Below, one piece after another: positions 21,401 to 30,562 of a stretch of 64,000 nucleotides of DNA; position 1 is the first letter of the stretch, and each line of letters starts with the position of its first letter. The translations under genes were made by a program, and so were the position numbers. The notes beneath the pieces were generated by a model. The model did no database searches. It saw nothing but the letters and a program-made list of their open reading frames with translations, and was not told the origin of the DNA. Origin of the DNA: Dillenia suffruticosa (lineage: Eukaryota; Streptophyta; Magnoliopsida; Dilleniales; Dilleniaceae); contig JAVTVX010000005.1 of NCBI GenBank assembly GCA_033439265.1, forward strand, positions 6,148,001 through 6,212,000, written 5' to 3'.

Positions 21401-21935
21401 GCAGCATATATTTCCACTTGTTCACAGTATCAGTGTTCCTCCCTTGTTATTTATCATTCGCCATTCACCGTCATCTGCAAGCCACTCGAGTTCAATCGCC
21501 ATTGAGTTCTTTGCCTGTTCGTCTCTTTAGTTTTCGCCTTTCTTCATCTTAGATGTGACTCTCCGCCCCCCGCCATTCGCCCGCCTAGATTTTGGCTCTT
21601 CGACCAATCCATCAACTTTGCTCTGCCTCAACATCTGCTTCGCCACATTGATTCACTTTCAATTCACTGCTTGATCTTCGACTTGAGTCCTCCACCTTGG
21701 ATTGCCTAAGACTGTTTCTGATTTGCCATCTTCAAACACTCTTCTACTCTTTTTGATCTCTCAATTTGCATTTTCAAATTTTGGATATGTTAGCTTTGTT
21801 ATTTTTATTTTATTCTTTTCGGTTTAATTTTTGTATCTTTTTGTGTTTTATTCTCAAATTTTATCTTGGGGACCTTAATTTTGTATTCATAAATTTAGTT
21901 TTAACTTTAAAAATAAAATAAAAATTCAAAAATAT
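21401..21935. other. CT-rich stretch, no gene seen
   Basis: C/T-rich on the plus strand with short Ser/Pro-rich open frames. It resembles a 5' UTR or decayed exon, but nothing in it can be assigned. Confidence 0.3.
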
Positions 21936-22580
21936 TAATTTATTTCTCATTAGGAATTTACATTATTAGTTTTACATTATTAGTATTTTTTTGTTATATT
22001 TTATAATTTGAGTTAAGAATAATTTTAGAGTTTTGCATTAATTACTTAGCTTTACTTCTTTGAATCACTGATTATATTTTATTTATTTAGTTTTTAAAAA
22101 TCTTTGACTTAGAAATTCATTTAAAAATTGGTTATATAATTTTGGGTAGTTAGAATAAATTAAAATTTTAATTAAAAAATTGACTAATTTTAATATGAGA
22201 TTTGGTTATATTATTATGGGGTGTATGTAATCACAAACAAAAAGAGAGAAAATGCATACTAAGTCAATAGGAACACAACTAAGAACTATATATCCCACTA
22301 GAACCATGGAGCTGTTTATATATCTTCAAATTTATTGGTTTCAAATGTAGATTAAAATCAAATTTGGAGAGATTTTTGCCAATTACTTTTGTTAAGCTTT
22401 TTTGCCCATGAAATTTCAATCACTGTTCACAAATACCAATAATAAGGATCTTGTCCCAGGTTTAACCTTAAGTTTGTATTTTATTTGATGGTGAGTTTAG
22501 GATAATACAAAATTTTCATTAAAAGAAAAAAAGAAGAAAAAGCATTAGCAAATCCAAAGAGGAATTGCCCGTGGTGGTAG
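21936..22580. repeat. Block B, second copy
   Basis: It matches about 12200-12855 (TTGAGTTAAGAATAATTTTA, ATGCATACTAAGTC). Unlike the first copy it runs on into CCCGTGGTGG and the RALF gene region, so this is the undisturbed right end of the ancestral duplication. Confidence 0.8.
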
Positions 22581-22637
22581 GACATATTAGCTCGCCTCAC
22601 CTTGTTTTAGTTTTATTTTTTCCACAAATATGACATA

Positions 22638-22643
22638 TTTATT
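22638..22643 (-). terminator. Candidate poly(A) signal of RALF gene 1
   Basis: AATAAA on the minus strand about 80 bp past the stop codon, in AT-rich DNA. Confidence 0.45.
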
Positions 22644-22720
22644 TCAATCATTTTACAATAGTTAAAAACAAATTAGAAAATCCTTGGACTTCATTCTCTT
22701 GCATGGGCCTAGAGTCGGTC

Positions 22721-22978
22721 TCAACCACCCCTGCATCGTTGAAACCTTGAACAACCTCTCTGATAGGGTGCTGCAGCATGTGGTCCGCAGGGATCTCCGG
22801 GAATTTTTTTGGAGCATGGGATTCCACCTTTTTTCAGTGCCGGGTATCCGATTACCTTGTTTTGTTCACCAACAGCCTGGCCAATATCCTCTGCATCGTT
22901 CTGAGCATGTGCTGCATTAGCGAACATGGCAATGAGGAGAGAGAGGATAAGAACAATGGCTTTCACATTCTTCTCCAT
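22721..22978 (-). CDS. RALF-like secreted signalling peptide 1
   Basis: 85 residues, single exon. Residues 1-25 are a signal peptide (charged MEKN, Leu/Ile-rich core, cleavage expected after AHA). Residues 44-48 (GYPAL) correspond to the conserved YISY-type motif of RALF peptides. Four cysteines at 55, 64, 76 and 82 have the RALF spacing, and PYQRGC at 71-76 followed by RC is the family signature. No RRXL pro-peptide cleavage site is present, as in short RALFs. RALF peptides are apoplastic ligands of CrRLK1L receptor kinases such as FERONIA, acting on cell-wall expansion, fertilisation or immunity. A TATA box lies about 70 bp upstream. The protein is identical to the copy at 53822-54079. The family call is from motifs, not a search. 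Confidence 0.85.
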   Translation of the reverse strand: MEKNVKAIVLILSLLIAMFANAAHAQNDAEDIGQAVGEQNKVIGYPALKKGGIPCSKKIPGDPCGPHAAAPYQRGCSRFQRCRGG

Positions 22979-23047
22979 TTTTCAGTGATGAAGGTTGTGA
23001 TAGTTGAAAATGGCAATTTTGCTTGTTTTGTTGAAGCAAAAGTTTTG

Positions 23048-23056
23048 GCTTTTATA
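23048..23056 (-). promoter_or_regulatory. TATA box of RALF gene 1
   Basis: TATAAAAGC on the minus strand about 70 bp upstream of the ATG. The same sequence sits at the same distance in the other two RALF genes (35120-35128, 54149-54157), while the surrounding DNA of gene 2 has diverged. Confidence 0.65.
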
Positions 23057-23429
23057 CTTTTTGAAGTGTTGTTACTAACAGTATTTTGTTTTCTTTTTCT
23101 TTTTCGTATGAGCTTTAAATAGTTACCCAGATGTTATTGTGATTTCCCTTCATTAATTTTATAGAATTTCTTTTCTTTTCTTTTTCTTTGCTTTGATGTC
23201 ATAAGCTATATTTAGATTTTTTTAACTAAACTATATTATTAATTGCTTTAAAAAGAAATTGTGAATAGAAATGATTGAGTAAAGAAATCAAGAACTACCA
23301 ACTGATAGTCTGATTAACTTGGAAAATTGTCATTTGGACTTTTTACTGCACTATGTGTGATGAAATAACCAAAGGAGGGCTCTACCAATGATTAATTTTA
23401 ATATTTTAATATTTTAATTTTACAACTTA

Positions 23430-23870
23430 AACTCAAATTAAGTTTTACTGTCATTAAGATTTTTGGCCCCAATTCTAGATTTGAAAAGACAAAACGTGAT
23501 ACACCATATGAATCCTATCAGGGAGATGTGGTAAGAAATATGCCTTGTTTTAAAAATTTTTTTAAATTTTTTATTATTTTATTTAAGTTTAAATTTTATT
23601 ATTTTATAATAAATTATAATTTTATATAATTTTATTATTAATAAAAAATATAAAATAAAGATAATAAATAATAAAAAAAGAATATAGATAATAGTTAACT
23701 TTGGTATGGTGCTTTTAGTGTTTACAATCTTTCAGGTGTGCCGGGGTTCGATACAAGGCGGAGACAATTTTGAAGGCATTTTCAGTAGATTAAAGCAAGG
23801 GGCAAGCGGGTTGGTCAGGTGCGGGTTGGGCGGGTTGGTCAGGCGTGCGTGGTTTGTTCTTTTGAGTGCT
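23430..23870. other. AT-rich intergenic DNA
   Basis: No gene seen. GGGGTTCGATAC at about 23745 resembles a tRNA/SINE B box, but no A box or SINE tail is evident. Confidence 0.3.
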
Positions 23871-23871
23871 T

Positions 23872-24145
23872 CATGACGGATTATATATCCGTCGCTGAGG
23901 AAAATTTTTCTGTCGCTAATTTAAATTTTTTTAAATCAGTGCGACGGATATCTTTACCAACGGAAATTTTTCGTCGCTCATCTGTCGCTGATATAAGCTA
24001 CAGATATATTTATATTTGTAAAAATTAGCAGGGTCGTTTTTAGCGAAAGATTTTTTTTGTCGCTAAATCCATCGCTTATACCCTTTAGCGACGGATTTAT
24101 GACTTTCAGCAACGGAAATTTCTGAAGCTGATGTCGTGTTTTCTG
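23872..24145. mobile_element. Small CACTA-like derivative or fragment
   Basis: Multiple GCGACGGA / TCCGTCGC subterminal-type repeats in both orientations, ending with TTTTCTGGTAGTAGG, which resembles a CACTA right end (CTAGTAGTG type). No left end with CACTA is visible and there is no ORF. Confidence 0.45.
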
Positions 24146-24149
24146 GTAG

Positions 24150-24480
24150 TAGGAAAAAAGAAATAATTTTTTGATTTTTAAATTATCGATGAAAGTCAAT
24201 TTTTCTTCTTTCCTTTTTCTTTTAATGAAATTAAAATCCAATACTCATATCATATAAATCCAAAATGTTAATTATAAACTTTGCTAAGTAATATTTTCTA
24301 TCTTAATATATGAAATATAAAATTTTTTTTAATAATAACAGTGTACTAAACTTAACTTATAATTAAGATATTAAACGAGCTGAGTTAAACCTAAACACAC
24401 TCATAAATTGTTTTATATTATTAACAAATTAGTCTATCCGAACTTCTTGTAGAATAACTTATTTAAAATTAATTTCCAAG
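24150..24480. repeat. Repeat E, left copy
   Basis: It matches about 35655-35960 in the spacer (AAAGAAATAATTTT, GAAAGTCAATTTTT); part of it also matches 33815-33920. It belongs to the older duplication that also produced RALF gene 2. Confidence 0.65.
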
Positions 24481-24724
24481 ATTAATTGACTTACAAATTT
24501 GAAGTGTTTATTTTTATTGAATCTCATGGGCCGTATTTTTTATATGAACTATTATGCATGGACTTTTATTTACTGATTTTATACAAATTTTGGGGCATTT
24601 GAAAATAAATCCCGTTGTGAGTCTAGTAATACTCACCGAGAGCTTTTTATCTCACATCATTTTCTCGCATTTCCTAGGTGAAGATTAGTTTACGATTTAT
24701 AGTCTCTTTCAATCGTTCATCCAG

Positions 24725-24849
24725 TTGACATTGAGCTCATATGGGATGGAGTTCGGATCTCCATGAAAACTAAGATTTCTGAATGTAAGTATTTGGTTTT
24801 TATGATGTCTTCTCTCATATTGCGTTTATTTTGGAAAATTAGTAGTTTG
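24725..24849. repeat. Repeat G, copy containing the G2 target site
   Basis: It matches about 33440-33557 (GGGATGGAGTTC, TCTCCATGAAA, TTTTGGAAAATTAGTAGTTTG). G2 inserted at GTTTG in this repeat, so the second copy shows the uninterrupted site. Confidence 0.75.
24845..24849. repeat. G2 target-site duplication, left (GTTTG)
   Basis: GTTTG directly precedes the LTR start TGTAACACC; the same GTTTG follows the other LTR at 33348-33352. Confidence 0.92.
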
Positions 24850-24862
24850 TGTAACACCAAGC

Positions 24863-24900
<38 letters not shown>

Positions 24901-24918
24901 AAATTTTGGAGACGCAGC

Positions 24919-24952
<34 letters not shown>

Positions 24953-25649
24953 CCGACCTTTCATCTTCCCACGGCTTCCTCCTTCGGCTGCTGGCCCGCG
25001 TCTTCCACCGCCGACGCCGCCGCCATCCTTCTTCTCCTTCTCCTTCTTCTTCTTCTTCTTCTTCTTCTTCTTCTTCTTCTTCCCTCTCGGTTTCTCTCTC
25101 TACCTCACTCTGTCTTCTCTCCCTCTCGCGATCTCCCACGATCGCTCTCTCTCCGCCTCGCCGCACACCGCCACGAGCCTCCGCGAGCATCTTCTTCCAC
25201 CGTAGCGCGCGACAGCAGCGCGATCCCCCAGCCCGCGAGCTCGAGCGAGGCCGCGAGCTTGAGCGAGGCCGCGAGCTCGAGCGAGCCCGCGAGCGCAAGC
25301 CAGGCAGCGCGCGAGCTAGCGCCCTAGCACGCGAGCCAGGGTGCGAGTCAGCGCGAGCACAGGAGCGCGAGCGCGGGAGCAGGAGCGCGGGAGCGCGAGC
25401 GCAGGAGCGCGAGCACACGGGAGCTAGCGCGAGCCAGCGCATGAGCGCGTGCGAGCCGGCGCATGAGCGCGTGCGAGCCGGCGCACGAGTGCGCACCAGC
25501 ACATCGCACCAGCCCGCCGGCCCATCAGCAGCAAGCCCACTGGCCCACCAGGCCCGACAGCCCGTCCAAGCCCGCAGGCCCAGTACGGCCCACGGCCCAG
25601 TTCGGCCCCTGGCCCGCGAGCCCACGACGACCCGTGACCCTCTGTGTAG

Positions 25650-25749
25650 GTAAATGAATTCTCGATTCCTTGTACATACTAGGGTTTCGAAAATTATTGG
25701 TAATTTGACTCAAATTTCTCACTTGTGTTTCAAATGGTAAACATTACAG
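25650..25749 (+). other. Putative short intron in the G2 5' LTR
   Basis: TGTAG/GTAAATG to ATTACAG/GTTTTAGACC, 100 bp, AT-rich. Equivalents are at 31328-31427, 56727-56826, and in G1 and G3 LTRs. Confidence 0.5.
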
Positions 25750-25808
25750 GTTTTAGACCAGGTTGACGGACGAACGAAAGCTAGATCCGGACACCCGAGA
25801 AACCCTAG

Positions 25809-27110
25809 GTGAGAGAAATGCAACCTTTTCAACGTTTGAATTAATTTTATCGAAATTAGGTCGAATTTAGATCGAGAGTTAAATAAGATATTGAAATGTG
25901 TGAAATTCGAGGAAAATTAGACAAAAAAAAATGAGAAATATTAGAAACTCGATCATTGGTGAGTCAGATGAGTCGAAATTGAGGAAACGAGAATTTATAA
26001 CTAAGTTTTGTAAATTAAGTGATATATATTTGGAAGGGAAAAATTGAAAACCCCTGATTTGACTTTTAAATTGATATTAAATGTTGATAATCTGATTTAA
26101 GTTGATCTTTTGGAGACTCGAGCGGTCAAATCCGATTTGGCTTGTCAGTAGGGAGTGACTGCCCTCCCGTAGAACAGTGAGTGGGACTTTGACATTCGCT
26201 ATTGATTGAAAATCATATTTCAAAAATACTTTTAAATGACATGTTTCTGCAAATGTATGATTGTTAGACCTTTCCAATATTTGATGAAATGTTTTGTGAC
26301 TTTTGGAGTGTCTTAACTGCTGACTTTATTGATATGCATCCATGAGTTTTGATAAACGTATATTGTGCCACATTTTCGACATATTGATATGTTTTAATGC
26401 TTCCACTGCATTGACACATGGTTTTAAATGGATTTACTTACACATTTGGGTTGTATGCCCGGTTGACGTTATGATATTATGCATGGGGCTATATGCCCGG
26501 CTGATCTGGTGATGGGATGCATGGGGCTACGTGCCCGGCTGATATGATATTGTGATCCGTAGCTACGAAGGACATCTGGTAGAGGCACCCCTTGTGTCCG
26601 GATACGCTTCGGCCGGAGGTATCCGCCAGATTGTCATGTGTATGGGTGTCCCAGGTTGACCCTCATCGGAGAGGACGTTGAGTACGGCTCCGTCTAGCAC
26701 CAGGCGGGGGCACCATACACGGCTGACTAGTTATATGTACATTATTATTATTTACAGGCTAGTTGGGGTAGTTTGTGGCCAACATTGGGGCAGAGAGGCA
26801 TTCTTTAATACTTGCATTTGGAAAAAACCCCAATGCGCCGTCCTTGGTCGAGGTAGACCATTGCCGGGAATATTTCATTGGCCGGCTCTTCATGACATTG
26901 ATGTAAAATTTTGGATGCATATCTTGCTTTCTGATGTGTGTGTATTATATATGATTTTGAAATAACATGATCGGTTTGCGCACTGTGGATATTTTCTTAT
27001 CTTATGCTTTGACACTCCAAATTCACCTCGATATTGATAGTATGATGTCAATCCCCCCACTTACTGAGTATCCTCCCATAGATACTCACCCCTCACTTTC
27101 TTTCCCACAG
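25809..27110 (+). other. Possible second, longer intron in the G2 5' LTR
   Basis: Donor CCCTAG/GTGAGAG and acceptor with a strong pyrimidine tract (CTTTCTTTCCCACAG) 1302 bp later. G1 has the same donor (AG/GTGAGAG, 7642) and an acceptor after TTTCCCTTTTGTTTCAG (6580). G3 has the donor at 63058, and its acceptor would lie outside the window. Confidence 0.4.
26545..26895 (+). repeat. Conserved LTR core (G2)
   Basis: Shares with G1 and G3 the CGTAGCTACG palindrome (26558-26567), CCGTCTAGCACC, GGGGCAGAGAG and the GGTC-GAGGTA-GACC hairpin (26846-26859). Confidence 0.7.
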
Positions 27111-27677
27111 GATTAGTGTTGGACCGAAGAGATATCACTGGGCTTGGGTATGGATATTTTCCATTTCTTCCGCTATGATGATTGGTGACATTATTATGTA
27201 TTGGAGATTTTAGATTGACCAATGTATTTATATAAATTTTCTGGGATGACTGTATAAATTATGGACTTTTATTCGCGAAACCTTCGTGTTGATTATTTCA
27301 TTGCATCGAGACATTTGTAAATATTTAAAAACAACTTGGAAATTTATTTTATATATGCGTAGAATTTAAGTCCGCTCGGTGTGGCGGCTGCTCATGCTCT
27401 AGTTGGGCATGATAGTAGAGATCTGTTGCTAGGACTGTTAGAAACTTTATAGCCTTGCCTTGTTCTGGATGTTGGTTGTGGTATTTGTTGAATTTGGAGA
27501 GGCCGGGATGGCCAATTGTTTATTTTTACAGGATGAATCTCTTATACAGGTGAAATTGTAAATGGGAAACCTCCGATTTATGGGGAGGTTCTGCCCGATT
27601 TTCTATAAAAATACAGCCGGCATCCAGGGACAACGGGCGACTATTCACGATCCCGGTTCGGGGCGTGACAGTTCGGT

Positions 27678-27689
27678 TGGTATCAGAGC
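27678..27689 (+). other. G2 primer-binding site (initiator tRNA-Met)
   Basis: TGGTATCAGAGC, a full match to the complement of the plant initiator tRNA-Met 3' end, 7 bp after the LTR. Confidence 0.93.
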
Positions 27690-27827
27690 TCTTGGTTTAG
27701 AGCTATATTTTATAAAATGATTTGAAAACATTCCCAAGTAACTTGATTTTAAAAGTCCTCAATGCATAAGAGTTTCATATAGTCATTTATATCCCTGCAT
27801 ATGGTCTTCGACATATGAGTTTATCTA

Positions 27828-27940
27828 TTTTAGGGGGTTAGATATTAATTCTTATCTAACCTAGCATTTCTTCATTTTCAAAGAAGGAACCAATGGAGAT
27901 GGTTCTTAAATTGATGATTTCATTCATTTTAGGGGGTTAG
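27828..27940 (+). repeat. Two polypurine-tract-like motifs in the G2 leader
   Basis: TTTTAGGGGGTTAG occurs at 27828-27841 and 27927-27940, identical to the core of the 3' polypurine tract at 30496-30509. G1 has one such extra copy. Confidence 0.75.
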
Positions 27941-27965
27941 TTGTACTAACCCTAATCCTTGAACA

Positions 27966-29071
27966 ATGCCTAATGAGAATTATTATATTGCGGAACCATG
28001 ACGAGTACATGGAGCGCTAGATATGTACTCCCTGATTTACTTAAATAGAGCGAGGATACTTCCTCATTTCAAGCGCCCCTTTTGGTGCCGAAGAATACAT
28101 CCTCTGTGTGTGTTTTCTCCAGCACCTTCTCAGCCGGCTATTATACCAACGTCTCCACCATTTACTGTTGATATTTTCGGGTAAGAGTATGAGTGATACA
28201 CGGCACATGGGGTCCCGATGTCACCCCATCACCTTTGATAGCAAGGCCGATATCTACGGCTGCGCTTATTTCTTTTACAGTAGTTCTTACTCAAGCGGCA
28301 CCAAATCGTCCATCGGTGGCCGTTTTTCTTTCAGTTTCGAATCTGAGTTATAATAATTGCGCCATACTTAGGTGCATCCCCGAGTTGACCCAGCTAGTCA
28401 CGGTAGCTCGACAGTTGGGATGCACAGATTTTTGGACTTGGTGATGTTACGGTAGCACAGCACTGAGTCAACTGAACCCGACGGATCTTGATAGATCTAG
28501 GCTTACGCGAGGAGTATAGTCTACGAGTTATTGAGAGACTATTCGATAAGGAAGCCCTCACTTGATGGGAGGCTATTTGCGATGAGGCTATAAGCCATTG
28601 CGGCAAAGCGATTTCCTAATGGAATTCGACCGCAGATATTTCACGGAGTTTTAGCGGGACCATATCTCCGGTGGTTATATCACCAGTCCTAGTGCCATGA
28701 GCTAGGCTACTGTTTAGCGACCTTTTCTTTGCTGCATATGTGGCAAGCACCACGCTCGAATCAATATGTAGAGCACTTATTACATGCTTCCACTATGAGA
28801 AGCCGAGGCATATCAGGAGTTTATGCCCTGATCTGTGACTTGGAGATTAGTTGGCTTCGAGTCATCAGAATACACCACATGTAGGACAGCAGGGAACACC
28901 TACGCATCCTAGTGACACTGCTCCACGGACTGCAGCCGGGAGCAATATAGTATTAGGTTTTCACGAGAATAGTTGAGGGTGCAGGCCCTTGTGTATGCGA
29001 TGACTCAGGAGGACGCTCTGGCGAACCCAGATATGATCATGGGTAATCCTCCTGCGGATCCTTCCATTTAG
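27966..29071 (+). pseudogene. gag: G2 gag remnant
   Basis: Scattered matches to G1 gag in several frames: EFDRRYF near 28620, a ruined zinc knuckle near 28735-28840, and ALVYAMTQEDA before the terminal TAG at 29069-29071. Many stops and indels; no functional Gag can be made. The start is approximate. Confidence 0.8.
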
Positions 29072-29148
29072 AGGTCCTTATGCATTGTTTCTTTGAAATC
29101 GTGTATTTTGTGATGATATGTACGGACATGATTGTTACAGCACTAGAG
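29043..29148 (+). other. Putative gag/pol intron of G2
   Basis: ATGG/GTAATC donor at the same gag position as in G1, and an AG at 29147-29148 preceding the protease start (TTAACTATTTT). The interval contains the gag stop (29069-29071). An alternative acceptor is TTGTTACAG at 29140. At 106 bp it is shorter than in G1 and not a multiple of three. Confidence 0.45.
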
Positions 29149-30475
29149 GCTTAACTATTTTGATATACCGGTGTCGACGTTTGTGTTCTTATTGGCACAA
29201 GGTCGAACTATTTCTACGTGAGAGTTTCTTTCGCTCAACAGTCGGATGGGCTGTTATCGTTAATTGATGAGGAGCGATTAGTTGTTGCTCCTCTTGGTGA
29301 GCAGTTGGTTAGAGAATTCGTATATAGAGAGTATGATGTCATGGCAGGTGGGACAGTGCTGAGAGCAAACCTGATCCCACTGGATATGACAGATTTCGAT
29401 GCCATCTTAGAGATAGATTAATTATATACTTATAAAGCTTCCTTAAACTGTTTTATCAAGAAAGATGATTTTTGGAGGCCTAAAGGGCCACCACTGACGT
29501 TGCGAGTGAGAGACGGGTGTTACCCCATGGTATTGTATTAGTGAGGAAAGCCAGACGTATAATACGTCGAGGAGGTATGACAGATCTGACACATATGATC
29601 GATACCACCATACAGAACCCGAGACTTGATGAGATTCTGGTGGTATAGGAGTTTCCTAAATATATTCCCGAGGAGCTACCCGGACTACCCCCAGTTCGGG
29701 AGTGTGATTTCGAGATTGACCTAGCTCCAGGGATCACTCTTATATTTATTCTGCCATACAGAATGACACCAGTGGAGTTTAGAGAGCTCTAGATCTAGTT
29801 GCGGGAATTACTGGACAACGGTTTTATCCGTTTGAGCACTTCGCCTTAGGGTGCTCCGGTGATTATTCGTGAAGTAGAAAGACGGGATTCTAAGATTGTG
29901 TGTGAACTATAGATAGCTAAACAAGGTTTTCATCAAGAATCAGAACACTTTGCCGCATATTGATGATTTATTTGAGCAGTTCCAGGGTGCACGTGTTTTT
30001 CTGAAAGATCGATTTTCGATTTGGATATCATTATGGACATTACGAGTTCGTGATCATGCCATTTGGGCTGACCAACACACCAACAGCCACAGACAGTGAC
30101 CGAGGTGCGAAGTTTCCTTGGCCTTGCGGGGTGTTATCGGCGATTCATAGAAGGATTTTCTCAGATCGTCGCTATACTTACCAGATTAATACGAAGGGCG
30201 TCAAGTTCTTTTGGGACGATCGTTGTGAGACGAGCTTTTAAGAGCTCAAACAACGTCTGACGAGGGACGGCCAGACAGAGAGGATCTTAGTGTTTTAGCT
30301 CAGCACGTAGCTGTTCTAGATCGATAGATCAGAAAGCTACGGAGCAAAGAACTTTCATTGGTCAGAGTTTTGGGGAGGAGTGACCAGGTCGAGGAAGAGA
30401 CCTGAGAGTCCGAAGAGACTATTAAGAGACTTAAGAAACAGTACCCCCATTTGTTCAGCGTATTACTTTCTTTTA
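29149..30475 (+). pseudogene. pol: G2 pol remnant: protease, partial RT, chromodomain tail
   Basis: The protease region is readable to about 29420, but its active site reads LIGTRS where G1 has LIDTGS, so the catalytic Asp is lost. Reverse transcriptase fragments follow (LPGLPPVRE near 29680; [14 protein letters not shown] near 30030), separated by stops. RNase H and the integrase core are deleted, with a direct jump near 30260 to the chromodomain-like end (about 30330-30470). Non-functional. Unit 2 carries the same deletions plus one more of 77 bp. Confidence 0.88.
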
Positions 30476-30495
30476 GTTTCGAGAACGAAACATGT

Positions 30496-30513
30496 TTTTA
30501 GGGGGTTAGAAAA
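30496..30513 (+). other. G2 polypurine tract
   Basis: TTTTAGGGGGTTAG followed by AAAA directly before the TGTAACACC start of the 3' LTR. Confidence 0.88.
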
Positions 30514-30526
30514 TGTAACACCAAGC

Positions 30527-30562
<36 letters not shown>

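Larger units (their letters stand above)
24850..27670 (+). repeat. G2 5' LTR (2821 bp)
   Basis: TGTAACACC...CGTGACA. Contains a long A-run, a CT tract, a TTC microsatellite (about 25030-25080), a GC-rich tract, a putative intron (25650-25749), a possible second intron (25809-27110) and the conserved core (about 26545-26895; palindrome 26558-26567, hairpin 26846-26859). It lacks about 70 bp, including a 14-bp-arm hairpin present in the three other G2 LTR copies. The 302-codon minus-strand frame across it is a composition artefact. Confidence 0.95.

Noticed and set aside
22778..23122. 114-codon plus-strand open frame over RALF gene 1
   Set aside because: It is the antisense shadow of the RALF gene and its promoter; the minus-strand reading has a signal peptide and the RALF cysteine pattern.
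23741..23765. tRNA-derived SINE (GGGGTTCGATAC as B box)
   Set aside because: No A box at the right distance, no tail and no target-site duplication seen.
24717..25625. 302-codon minus-strand open frame (and its 296-codon plus-strand twin)
   Set aside because: It lies in the G2 LTR across GC-rich, CT and TTC simple repeats; the product is Arg/Ala/Ser/Glu low complexity with no domain and is not kept intact among LTR copies.
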